Below, piece after piece: positions 37,217-45,376 of a stretch of DNA of 64,000 bases. The translations under genes and the position numbers were made by a program. The first letter of the stretch is position 1. Each line of letters opens with the position of its first letter. Under the pieces are notes generated by a model that did no database searches, was not told where the DNA came from, and worked only from the letters and a program-made list of their open reading frames with translations. The stretch comes from JAFGAV01 sp041479055 (GTDB lineage Bacteria > Acidobacteriota > Aminicenantia > Aminicenantales > JAFGAV01), in NCBI GenBank assembly GCA_963702835.1, contig OY969762.1, positions 806,001 to 870,000 of the forward strand. Reading direction: 5' to 3'.

Positions 37217-38896
37217 TCAGCCCGGCCCCAGGTTGTGAGTGAGCATCTCTCGGGCGTTCTGCAGAGCGGCCTCGGTGAGGCGGCTTCCGGAAATGAGCCG
37301 GGCGATTTCCTCCACCCGCTCCTCGAAACCCAGCTTTTGGACTGTGGTGTAGGTCCGGTTTTTCTCCACCCGCTTTTCGATCCGGAAATGATGCCGGGCC
37401 TGGGAGGCGATCTGCGGCAGATGGGTGATGCAGATGACCTGGTGGCGCCGGGCCAGTTCCTTGAGTTTCTGGGCGATGAATTCGGCCGTCTTGCCGCCGA
37501 TCCCGGCATCGATCTCGTCGAAAATCAGGGTTTTGAGGCGTTCCTGCTCGCGGCCGATGGACTTGAGGGCCAGCATGACCCGGGACAGCTCGCCGCCCGA
37601 AGCGATCTTCCTCAACGGCCGGAGCTGTTCTCCGGGGTTGGGGCTGATGAGAAATTCGACCTCATCCTGGCCGCTGTCCCGCGCTTTGTCGGTCTGTTCC
37701 CGGTCGGGGGGAGATGTCTGGACCTGGACCTCGAACCTGGCCTTCTTCATGCCCAGCTGGCCGACTTCCTTTTCGACCAGGTCCTGCAGTTCCCGGGCGG
37801 CCAGCCGGCGTTTCTCCGACAGCCGGCCGGCCTTTTCGCTGTATTCCCGGAAGAGCTTGTCGATACCCGCCTTTACTTCGAACAGACTCTCTTCGCCATG
37901 GACCAGGCGCTCGCGCTCTTCCTTGATGCGGTCAAAATGGACCTGGATATCAGCCAGGTTCTGGCCGTATTTTCTCTTGAGCTTTTCGATGAGGCTCAGG
38001 CGTTCTTCGATCTTTTCCAGGTTCTCCGGAGAAACGGACTGCCTGTCCTTATATTTAAGCAGCAGGTTGGTCACCTCCCGGAGGGTGATGTCGGCCGGCT
38101 CGAGGGAGTCTCCTATCTCGCGGAAGGCCGGGTCGAAACCGCTGAGCTCGGCCAGCAGCGACCGCAGCCTGGCTATCAGAGACTGGAGCGACTCTTCGCG
38201 CTCGGAGGCGATGTCCAGGGCGCCCTCAACAAGAGAGGCGATCTTCTCGGCATTCTTCAGGATATGCCTCTGCTGCAGGAGTTCGGCCTCTTCGCTCGGC
38301 CGCAAACCGGCCGCTTCGATCTCCTTGATCTGGTATTCGAGAAAGTCGAGACGCTGAGCCGCGTCTCGCTGCGAGGCCTCCAACTCTTGTTTCTCCTTGT
38401 GCTTCTGGCGCAGCTCTTGGGCCAGGCGGCCGGTTTCCTGGCGCAGGGGCAGAGCGTTGCCGAAGCTGTCCAGGAAGTTGAGATGATTGTCGAGGTTCAG
38501 GAGGAAGACATGGTCGTGCTGCCCGTAGATGTCCACCAGCCCGGCCCCCGTATCCTTGAGCTTCTTAAGAGGCACCAGAACGCCCCCCAGATAGGCTTTG
38601 CCCGTTCCTTGCTCGGTGATCTGGCGCTGGATGATAAGCTCTCCGTCCTCGGCCGAGACATCCGGGGGCAGGCCGGGCGCCTCTTTCGTGTCGAAGACCG
38701 CCTCGACCACGGCCTCGGATTTTCCAGTGCGGAGGAGGTCGGCCGAGCCCCGCTCCCCCAGCAGGAGACGGAGGCTATCGATGATGATGGATTTCCCGGC
38801 TCCCGTTTCTCCGGTTAGGATAGAAAAGCCTTCCTCGAGGTCAAGCTGCAGGTCCTCGATAGTGGCCAGGTTCCTGATGCGGAGGAACTTGATCAT
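37217..38896 (-). CDS. recN: DNA repair protein RecN
   Basis: SMC-like ATPase of double-strand break repair. It has 559 residues. Walker A is in ILTGETGAGKSIIIDSL; a long coiled coil lies in the middle; the C-terminal half has the signature SGGELSRVMLALK and Walker B LKTLIFDEIDAGIGG. Its start codon overlaps the stop of the upstream subtilase gene by 4 nt. Unusual neighbours but an ordinary protein. Confidence 0.96.
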   Translation of the reverse strand: MIKFLRIRNLATIEDLQLDLEEGFSILTGETGAGKSIIIDSLRLLLGERGSADLLRTGKSEAVVEAVFDTKEAPGLPPDVSAEDGELIIQRQITEQGTGKAYLGGVLVPLKKLKDTGAGLVDIYGQHDHVFLLNLDNHLNFLDSFGNALPLRQETGRLAQELRQKHKEKQELEASQRDAAQRLDFLEYQIKEIEAAGLRPSEEAELLQQRHILKNAEKIASLVEGALDIASEREESLQSLIARLRSLLAELSGFDPAFREIGDSLEPADITLREVTNLLLKYKDRQSVSPENLEKIEERLSLIEKLKRKYGQNLADIQVHFDRIKEERERLVHGEESLFEVKAGIDKLFREYSEKAGRLSEKRRLAARELQDLVEKEVGQLGMKKARFEVQVQTSPPDREQTDKARDSGQDEVEFLISPNPGEQLRPLRKIASGGELSRVMLALKSIGREQERLKTLIFDEIDAGIGGKTAEFIAQKLKELARRHQVICITHLPQIASQARHHFRIEKRVEKNRTYTTVQKLGFEERVEEIARLISGSRLTEAALQNAREMLTHNLGPG

Positions 38897-40254
38897 TCAC
38901 CGGGCTTTTTTTTGATGAGGAAGGGCACCAAGGCCTTCTCCATATTGATCCGGCCGTAGCCCAGGAATTCGTCCTTGCCCAGGTAGGTCTCCGCATTGAC
39001 GTCGTCGGCCGAGAAGCGGATGACATCCATGACCTGATTGACCGTCAGGAAAGGTTTGAGGCTGATGATCAGCGCCGCCAGGCCGGAGACGTGCGCCGCC
39101 GAGGCTGAGGTCCCGGAAGCGAAGCCGTAGTCCACGGAGCCCGGCCCGTAATAACCGCGGGGGACGGTGCTGAAGATGCTGACCCCCGGGGCGGCGACAT
39201 CCACCTCAGAGCCGAAGTTGGACCAGGCCGGCCGGGCGTCGTTGTAGTCCGTGGCGGCCACAGCCAGGCAGTAGGCGTCATAGGCCGCCGGGTACTCGAC
39301 CGGGCCGCCGGTGTTGCCCGTCCCGGCGACAAGGACGACGCCCTTGTCATAAGCGTACTTGACGGCATCGCGAAGGGTCGTGCTGAGCTCGGTGTATCCC
39401 AGGCTCAGGTTGATGACGCTGGCCCCGTTGTCCGCCGCCCAGATGATGCCCAGAGCGATCTTGGAGTACTCACCCACGGCCTGGTTGTCCAGAACCTTGA
39501 CCGGCAGGATCAGGCAGTTCCAGGCCACCCCGGCGATGCCCTGGCCGTTGTCCGTATCGGCGCCGATGATGCCGGCGATGTAAGTGCCGTGGCCGTGGTC
39601 GTCGGAGGCGTCGAAATCGCCGTTGACGAAGTCTCGTCCGCTGCTGGCTATCTTGTTCATAAGGTCAGGGTGCTGGAGGTCGACGCCCGTGTCCAGCACG
39701 GCGACCACCACTGTCTCATCCCCCCTTGTTTCCTCCCAGGCGGCCGTGGCTTTGATATCAGCGGAAGGCTTGCCCCTGGGGCTGCCGGGAACATGGATCT
39801 CCTGTCCGGTGTTGGACAGAGCGTATTGGTAGTTGAAAAACGTGTCGTTGGGAGTCAGCTGAGCGGTGGCAATGTAATCCGGCTCGGCATATTCCACTTC
39901 CGGATTCAACTCCAGCGCGGCAACGGCCTCCTCCACGATCGTGTCCGCGGCCAGCCCCACAACAAAGGCCTTGATCTGGGGCAGGCGGGCGACCAGTTGG
40001 ACGTGGTAAGAGGCAATCTGCCAGCCGGCCAGCCAGGCCGGAACGTATTCTTTGAACTTGACCAGCACCCGTCCGGGAACATAGCGCACTTCGGGCGACC
40101 GGGACTGGGCCAGCTTCGTCCAGTCCTGAACCTGGCTGGAGATCCGGCCGGTGAGATCGTTTTGAGCGGCTGACTGTCCGGAGCGAACCAGGCCGACGGT
40201 CAAGGCCAGGCCGACACCGGTGGCCAGGATGACAAAGACATAAGGTCTCCTCAT
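38893..40254 (-). CDS. Secreted subtilisin-like serine protease (S8)
   Basis: It has 453 residues: signal peptide, an inhibitor/propeptide-like region (VRYVPGRVLVKFKEYVP... ALELNPEVEYAEPDY), then the S8 catalytic domain with Asp in VAVLDTGVDLQHPDL, His in DDHGHGTYIAGI, the oxyanion Asn in AGTGNTGGPVEYPA, and Ser in GTSASAAHVSGLAAL. The triad is complete. Thermitase/fervidolysin-like. It overlaps recN by ATGA and is preceded by an outer-membrane barrel gene, so it may act in the periplasm or outside. Confidence 0.92.
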   Translation of the reverse strand: MRRPYVFVILATGVGLALTVGLVRSGQSAAQNDLTGRISSQVQDWTKLAQSRSPEVRYVPGRVLVKFKEYVPAWLAGWQIASYHVQLVARLPQIKAFVVGLAADTIVEEAVAALELNPEVEYAEPDYIATAQLTPNDTFFNYQYALSNTGQEIHVPGSPRGKPSADIKATAAWEETRGDETVVVAVLDTGVDLQHPDLMNKIASSGRDFVNGDFDASDDHGHGTYIAGIIGADTDNGQGIAGVAWNCLILPVKVLDNQAVGEYSKIALGIIWAADNGASVINLSLGYTELSTTLRDAVKYAYDKGVVLVAGTGNTGGPVEYPAAYDAYCLAVAATDYNDARPAWSNFGSEVDVAAPGVSIFSTVPRGYYGPGSVDYGFASGTSASAAHVSGLAALIISLKPFLTVNQVMDVIRFSADDVNAETYLGKDEFLGYGRINMEKALVPFLIKKKPGE

Positions 40255-40269
40255 GGTTCCCTCCTCCCC

Positions 40270-41055
40270 TTAGAAAGAAAAGACCAGGCGGCCGGCCGCG
40301 CCGATATCCAGGCCCCCCCGGCGGGGCACGGCCGTGACCTCGGCCCGCAGCCCGATGACCTTGCTCACTTCGCTGAGGATGCCCAGTGATAAGGAGACCG
40401 GGCCGGAGCCGGCTATTTTTTTATTTTCGATGCCCTCCAGGGTCTCGATTGTTTCAGTCATGGTGAAGGTGCCCCACAGGCGGCTGTACTGGACCTTAAG
40501 GTAAGGATAGACGTAGTAGGGGAGCCCTTTGTACCACAGCACGGGGCCGGCCGAAAACCGCATCCAGGTCGACTTTCCCTCCAGCGTTCCGGCCACAGCC
40601 AGGTCCTCGATGGGCCAGTTGTTGGGGAAGCCGAGGCAGGCGTCCAGGGCAGCCTCCACTTCGACCTCGAGGTTTTTGGAGGGGACGAGCCGGGCTTTGA
40701 GCCCGCCTCCCAGAAAGATGCTGCCCGTGTAGCCGGCCTGGTACTCGACCGAGAAGGGAAGGGCGCGGAAGATAAGGCCGTTGAAATTGGACAGGGCATA
40801 GCCGGCTTGAACTTCAACGGCCAGCCCCTGGTAGACCTCCACCTCGGCCTGGAAGGCGAACAGCAGGCCTCCCAGCTTGGAGGTATGGGCGTCCTCGTCC
40901 CAGGAGATCGTCCGCGACAGGTATTCGACTCCCAGCCCTGCCTTGAGACCCGGCGCCGGCTCCTCGGCCAGCCCCCGCAGCGGGACGGCCAGCAGGACAG
41001 CGGCCGCCAGGGACAGCGCGGTCAGGGCCAGGAAGCTATTGGCTCGTTCCATCAT
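40270..41055 (-). CDS. Outer-membrane beta-barrel protein, function unknown
   Basis: It has 261 residues. A signal peptide (FLALTALSLAAAVLLAVPL) is followed by regularly alternating beta strands (LGVEYLSRTISWDED, FAFQAEVEVYQGLAVEVQAGY, GGLKARLVPSKNLEVEVEAAL) and a C-terminal strand ending in Phe (AAGRLVFSF), typical for BAM-inserted barrels. Ligand unknown. It lies 15 nt from the subtilase and 15 nt from the BamD-like gene, consistent with one transcript. Confidence 0.7.
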   Translation of the reverse strand: MMERANSFLALTALSLAAAVLLAVPLRGLAEEPAPGLKAGLGVEYLSRTISWDEDAHTSKLGGLLFAFQAEVEVYQGLAVEVQAGYALSNFNGLIFRALPFSVEYQAGYTGSIFLGGGLKARLVPSKNLEVEVEAALDACLGFPNNWPIEDLAVAGTLEGKSTWMRFSAGPVLWYKGLPYYVYPYLKVQYSRLWGTFTMTETIETLEGIENKKIAGSGPVSLSLGILSEVSKVIGLRAEVTAVPRRGGLDIGAAGRLVFSF

Positions 41056-41070
41056 CGCCTCCTTAACGTA

Positions 41071-41862
41071 TTATTTTTTGGCCTTGGTGTTCTGCTCGTT
41101 GATGTCCTTAAGCCGTCCTTGGGCCTTTTTGGCCCAAGAGCTCTTGGGATAATCGGATACTAGCTTGGTAAAAAAAGGGACACTCTCCTGAAGCTTCCCC
41201 CATTTGAAGTAGGAATCAGCCAGGTAGAAATAGACTTGGTCCAACTTGCTGTAATCCGGATAGTTGGTCAGGATCTCGGTCAGACGGGAGATGGAAGCCT
41301 TGTAGCCCAAGACCCGGTAGTAGAAGACGCCTATGATGAAGGTCTGTTCGGCCAATTTCTCCTCGCAGTCCTTGATCCGCGACTGGGCCTGTTTGGCTTC
41401 TTCGCTGAGCGGATACTGGCTGACCACTTTCTTGAATTCGGCCAGGGCTTGCTGAGTCTTGGTCTGGTCGCGGCCGGGCTTCAAGGTCTGTTTAAAGAAG
41501 GCCAGGCCGATCCGGAACTGAGCGAAGGACGAGGAAGGGCTGTAGGGATAGAGGTTGATAAATTCCCGGTACTCGGCTGTGGCCAGGATCATGCTCGATT
41601 CATCGCCCTTTTCGTAATAGGAATTAGCGATGGCCAGTTTGGCCCGTTGAGCATAAAAACTTTTGGGGAAGGAATCTATCACCTGGCGCATGTAGAGGCG
41701 GGCCTTTTCCGGGTCCTTTTTTAAGGTCTGCTCGCCGAGCTTGAACAGTGTTTCGTCCGAGGCGGATTGTTGGGGGGTCAGCTCGGGGCTACTCTTTTTG
41801 CATTGGGAGAATAGCAACAGGAGGGCCAGGACAATGGCCAGGTTCACGGTATATCTTTTCAT
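41071..41862 (-). CDS. BamD-like outer-membrane assembly lipoprotein
   Basis: It has 263 residues from ATG 41862, which has AAGGA upstream; an in-frame start 60 nt earlier lacks this. The signal peptide ends LLLLFSQCKKSSP, a probable but imperfect lipobox (Gln at -1). Five or so TPR-like helix pairs follow (LFKLGEQTLKKDPEKARLYM, AEYREFINLYPYSPSSSFAQ, FKKVVSQYPLSEEAKQAQ), as in BamD/YfiO. It probably helps insert the adjacent barrel protein and others. Confidence 0.85.
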   Translation of the reverse strand: MKRYTVNLAIVLALLLLFSQCKKSSPELTPQQSASDETLFKLGEQTLKKDPEKARLYMRQVIDSFPKSFYAQRAKLAIANSYYEKGDESSMILATAEYREFINLYPYSPSSSFAQFRIGLAFFKQTLKPGRDQTKTQQALAEFKKVVSQYPLSEEAKQAQSRIKDCEEKLAEQTFIIGVFYYRVLGYKASISRLTEILTNYPDYSKLDQVYFYLADSYFKWGKLQESVPFFTKLVSDYPKSSWAKKAQGRLKDINEQNTKAKK

Positions 41863-41888
41863 GGTGTTTGTCCTTGAGTCATGGACGT

Positions 41889-42833
41889 CTAGGCCTGGTA
41901 AAGGGTCTGGACCCAGGCCCATTCCTGGGTCAATCCCTCGCGGAGCTCGGTCCGGGGCGCATAGCCGAGATCGCCCTGGGCTTTTTTAATATCGGCCAGG
42001 GTATCCGGCACGTCCCCTCTTTGCCGTTCGGCCGTTCGGCGGCGGACAGGCTTGCGGCAGATATCCTCCAGCAGGGGAAAAATGTCCTCCAAGCGCTGAC
42101 GATGGCCGCCGCCCACATTGTACACCTCGCCCGGCCGGCCTTTCTCCAGCGCGGCCAGGCAGGCTTCCACGACATCATCCACATAGGTGAAATCGCGCGT
42201 CTGGCGTCCATCCCCGTATACGGTGATCTCCCCGCCTTCCAGGACGGCCTTGAAGAACTGGTGGAAAGCCATATCCGGCCGCTGGCCCGGCCCGAAGACA
42301 GTGAAAAAGCGGAGCGATACGGTGGGCAGGCCGAAATTCCGGTAGTACAGCGTGCACAGCTGCTCGGCCGCCAGCTTGGTCACGCCATAGGGCGACAGGG
42401 GGAGGAGGGGGCTGGTTTCCTTCATGGGCAGGTCGGGGGTCATCCCGTAGACCGATGAGGAAGAAGCGAAGATAAACTTGGGGGGCCCTGATTCTTTGGC
42501 TGCTTCCAGCAGGCTCTGGGTGTTCTGGATGTTGTTGCGAATATAGTCGCTGAAGTTGCGGCCCCAGCTTGACCTCACCCCGGCCTGAGCGGCCAGATGA
42601 AAGACGGCCTCCACCCGCCCGAGGAGAGCGGCCGGGTCGAAGTCATTAAGGTCCTGGGCCAGGAATTCAAAGCGGCCGTCGGGCCGGAAGGGGGCCAGGT
42701 TCCGTTCCTTCATCCACCTCGGATAGAAATTGGCAAAGGAATCCAGGCCGATGACTCGGTGGCCCGCCTGGAGAAGCCTCCCGGCCAGACGCGAGCCGAT
42801 AAACCCGGCCGCGCCCGTGACCAGAACATTCAT
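41889..42833 (-). CDS. NAD-dependent sugar-nucleotide epimerase/dehydratase
   Basis: Short-chain dehydrogenase fold enzyme on UDP/GDP-sugars. 314 residues from ATG 42833 (MNVLVTGAAGFIGSRL), which overlaps the rpe stop by ATGA; the frame is open upstream inside rpe but without meaning. It shows the GxxGxxG motif, ASSSSVYG, YGVTKLAAE (catalytic Tyr/Lys) and RFFTVFGPGQRPDMA. UDP-glucuronate or UDP-glucose 4-epimerase are the closest styles. The substrate is unproven. Confidence 0.88.
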   Translation of the reverse strand: MNVLVTGAAGFIGSRLAGRLLQAGHRVIGLDSFANFYPRWMKERNLAPFRPDGRFEFLAQDLNDFDPAALLGRVEAVFHLAAQAGVRSSWGRNFSDYIRNNIQNTQSLLEAAKESGPPKFIFASSSSVYGMTPDLPMKETSPLLPLSPYGVTKLAAEQLCTLYYRNFGLPTVSLRFFTVFGPGQRPDMAFHQFFKAVLEGGEITVYGDGRQTRDFTYVDDVVEACLAALEKGRPGEVYNVGGGHRQRLEDIFPLLEDICRKPVRRRTAERQRGDVPDTLADIKKAQGDLGYAPRTELREGLTQEWAWVQTLYQA

Positions 42834-43501
42834 GACTTTTTTCCCCGGCCGGCAGCCTGTTTCATTTTCAGGAATGCTTCCCGGGGGTCCGGGCTGTTGA
42901 AGATGGCCGAGCCGATGACCAGAACGTCTACGCCGTCCCGGACCAGGTCTTCGATGTTCTCGGCGTTCACCCCGCCGTCCACGGCGATGGGGATGTCCAG
43001 CCGCTGTCCACGCAGCCATCGGCTCATCCGCCGGATCTTATCCCGGCAAAAGGGCAGGAAGGATTGGGATGCCCAGCCGGGGTTGACGCACATCAACAGG
43101 ACAAAGTCCAGGTCCGGCAGAATATCGCTGAGCAGATGGATGGGCGTCCCCGGGTTCAAGGCCAGCCCCGCTTTTTTCCCCGCTTTTTTGACCTGGTAGA
43201 GGTCACCATGGACATGCGTCGAGGCCTCCAGGTGAAAGGAGACCCAGTCCGCCCCGGCCCTAAGGAAGAGGGGCAGCATCTGAGCCGGTTGGCTGACCAT
43301 CAGGTGAACATCGATGGGCAGGGATGTCTTTTTTTTCAGGGCGGTCACCAGGCTGGGGCCAAAGGTCAGGTTGGGGACGTAGTGGCCGTCCATGATGTCC
43401 ACATGAACGAGGTCGGCCCCCCATTCCTCCACGAGCCGGACGGCCTGTCCCAGGGCGGTCGGGTCGGCCGACAGGATGGACGGCGCCAGGCTGACTTTCA
43501 T
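42830..43501 (-). CDS. rpe: Ribulose-phosphate 3-epimerase
   Basis: Interconverts ribulose-5-P and xylulose-5-P. It has 223 residues in a TIM barrel. Motifs: SLAPSILSADPTALG, VHVDIMDGHYVPNLTFGP (catalytic Asp and metal His), VDGGVNAENIEDLVRDGVDVLVIGSAIF. Overlaps by 4 nt with both the upstream PASTA gene and the downstream epimerase gene. Confidence 0.95.
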   Translation of the reverse strand: MKVSLAPSILSADPTALGQAVRLVEEWGADLVHVDIMDGHYVPNLTFGPSLVTALKKKTSLPIDVHLMVSQPAQMLPLFLRAGADWVSFHLEASTHVHGDLYQVKKAGKKAGLALNPGTPIHLLSDILPDLDFVLLMCVNPGWASQSFLPFCRDKIRRMSRWLRGQRLDIPIAVDGGVNAENIEDLVRDGVDVLVIGSAIFNSPDPREAFLKMKQAAGRGKKS

Positions 43502-44214
43502 TTGCTTACCTCCACCGAGATCAGAGTCCTTTTCTGAACGGCATGGCCCTTGGGCGGGAACTGGCGGATGATGGTGCCCGGCCCCAGGCCCGGGTAATAG
43601 GAGGAGCCGCTATAGGCAAGCTTAAAGCCCTGGGCCGTCAGCTGACGGCGGACGTCCTCGGCCTGGCGGCCCAGGAGGTCCGGCATGATGTACTTTTTTT
43701 CCAGTTCCCCTTGGCTGACCAGGAGGTCAATCGGCATTTCCCTCTGAACCTCGCTCTGGGGAGGAGGGTCCTGGGCGATGATCCGGCCGGCCGGATAGGC
43801 TGGAGTATGGATGAAGGCCACTTTTCCCTTGGTCAGGCCAGCTCCCCTCAGTCCGGGGAGGGCCGATTCCAGGCTGCGGTTGAGGAGGCGAGGGACAACG
43901 ACCTGCTCGCTCCCCCGGCTGATGATGACATTAACCGCATGCTGAACCTGGATCCGCGAACCGGCCGACGGGCTTTGGGCGATGATCTTGCCTTTTTCCA
44001 TAGTTATGTCGAACTGTTGGCCCTTCAGCAACAAGGCCAGCTTCTTCCGGCCGAGCTCTTCCCTGGCCTGCTTGAACGTTTTTCCCACCACGTCCGGCAC
44101 GATGATGGTTTCTCCACTTTGGAAAAATTGGGCCGAGACCAGGGCGCAAAAAAAGAGGACGTTGAGGAATAGAAGGGCAAAAAGGATGAAGCGGTATTTC
44201 TTATCGTTGAGCAT
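43498..44214 (-). CDS. PASTA-domain membrane protein without kinase
   Basis: It has 238 residues: a short cytoplasmic start, one membrane helix (FILFALLFLNVLFFCALVSA), and three PASTA repeats (VPDVVGKTFKQAREELGRKK; VPRLLNRSLESALPGLRGAG; MPDLLGRQAEDVRRQLTAQG). PASTA domains bind peptidoglycan fragments and normally hang from kinases or PBPs; here they stand alone. It is coupled to rpe by ATGA. The kinase at 15-18 kb has no PASTA repeats. Confidence 0.88.
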   Translation of the reverse strand: MLNDKKYRFILFALLFLNVLFFCALVSAQFFQSGETIIVPDVVGKTFKQAREELGRKKLALLLKGQQFDITMEKGKIIAQSPSAGSRIQVQHAVNVIISRGSEQVVVPRLLNRSLESALPGLRGAGLTKGKVAFIHTPAYPAGRIIAQDPPPQSEVQREMPIDLLVSQGELEKKYIMPDLLGRQAEDVRRQLTAQGFKLAYSGSSYYPGLGPGTIIRQFPPKGHAVQKRTLISVEVSK

Positions 44215-44276
44215 GCGTGCTAGTTGTTCGAGTTTATTATTATCATAGATTCATAACCAAGTAAACCGGCCCAGGG

Positions 44277-44305
44277 TTGCTGTACCCCTCTTATTAATCT
44301 ATAAT
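44277..44305 (+). promoter_or_regulatory. Promoter of the threonine aldolase gene
   Basis: -35 TTGCTG (44277-44282), 17-nt spacer, perfect -10 TATAAT (44300-44305), about 14 nt leader to ATG 44327 with TTGGAG. Confidence 0.6.
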
Positions 44306-44326
44306 GCCTTTAATTTGGAGACACAC

Positions 44327-45367
44327 ATGGGCATGAACCCTTATTCCGATTTTCGCAGCGACACGGTGACCAAGCCTACGGACCGCATGCGGCGGGCCAT
44401 GGCCGAGGCCGAAGTCGGTGACGATGTTCTGGGCGATGACCCGACCGTCCAGAAGCTGGAAGCCTTGGCCGCCCAGGTCATGGGCAAAGAGGCGGGCCTC
44501 TACCTGCCCTCGGGAACGATGGGCAACTCCGTTGCGGTCAAGGCTTGGACGCGGGAGCTGGAAGAGGTCATCGTCGAAGCCAAGTGCCACATCTACAACA
44601 TGGAATCGACGCACCTGACCTTCATCTCCCGTGTAACGCCCCGGCCGCTCGCCTCTCGGCGGGGGGCCATGGATAGGCAGGAGGTGGAGCAGAACATCCG
44701 GATACCCTCCGTCCATTCGCCGCGCACCTCGCTCATCTGTGTGGAGAACACTCATAACAATTGGGGCGGGGCGGTCTTGCCCCTCGATAACATGAAGGCC
44801 ATCCGAGAAGTGGCCGACCGACACGGCCTCAAAGTCCATCTGGACGGGGCCCGCATCTTCAACGCCAGCGTTGCTTCCGGTGTGCCGGTCAAAGCCTATG
44901 CCGCGCAAGCAGACTCGGTGATGTTCTGTTTGTCCAAGGGCCTGTCGGCGCCGGTAGGGTCAATGCTGGTCGGCCCCCGCGACTTCATCGACCTCGGGCG
45001 CCGTATCCGCAAAGCCTTGGGCGGGGGCATGAGACAGGCGGGCGTTCTGGCCGCCGCCGGCTTGCTGGCCCTAACCGAAATGCCGGCGCGGCTTCACGAG
45101 GACCACCGCCGGGCCAAGCGGCTGGCGGAGTCCATCGCCGGCCTGCCGGGCGTCACCCTTGACCCCAAAGAAGTCGAGACCAATATTGTTATCTTCTACT
45201 TCAATCATCCGCGGATCGCGGCCCCCGACCTACTGCTGGAGTTGAAAAAGAGAGATGTCTGGGTCCTGGCCGTTTTCGGCGGGGTGCGGATGGTCACCCA
45301 CAAGGATGTGGATGACACGGACGTGGACCGGGCTATAGCCGCCTTCCGCGAGATACTGGCCGGCTAA
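44327..45367 (+). CDS. ltaE: Low-specificity L-threonine aldolase
   Basis: PLP enzyme splitting threonine/allo-threonine to glycine and acetaldehyde. It has about 346 residues from ATG 44327; a TTG 12 nt upstream is in frame but the ATG has GGAG nearby. Motifs: FRSDTVTKPTDRMRRAMAEA, GDDVLGDDPTV, VHLDGARIFNA (PLP Asp) and FCLSKGLSAPVGS with the Schiff-base Lys. It stands between divergent and convergent minus-strand genes, so it is monocistronic. Confidence 0.94.
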   Translation: MGMNPYSDFRSDTVTKPTDRMRRAMAEAEVGDDVLGDDPTVQKLEALAAQVMGKEAGLYLPSGTMGNSVAVKAWTRELEEVIVEAKCHIYNMESTHLTFISRVTPRPLASRRGAMDRQEVEQNIRIPSVHSPRTSLICVENTHNNWGGAVLPLDNMKAIREVADRHGLKVHLDGARIFNASVASGVPVKAYAAQADSVMFCLSKGLSAPVGSMLVGPRDFIDLGRRIRKALGGGMRQAGVLAAAGLLALTEMPARLHEDHRRAKRLAESIAGLPGVTLDPKEVETNIVIFYFNHPRIAAPDLLLELKKRDVWVLAVFGGVRMVTHKDVDDTDVDRAIAAFREILAG

Positions 45368-45376
45368 ATTCTTTTT

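Noticed and set aside
42833..43019. Extended N-terminus of the sugar epimerase frame
   Set aside because: The 62 extra residues are Arg/Pro/Gly-rich shadow of rpe; the Rossmann motif starts right at ATG 42833, which is coupled to the rpe stop.
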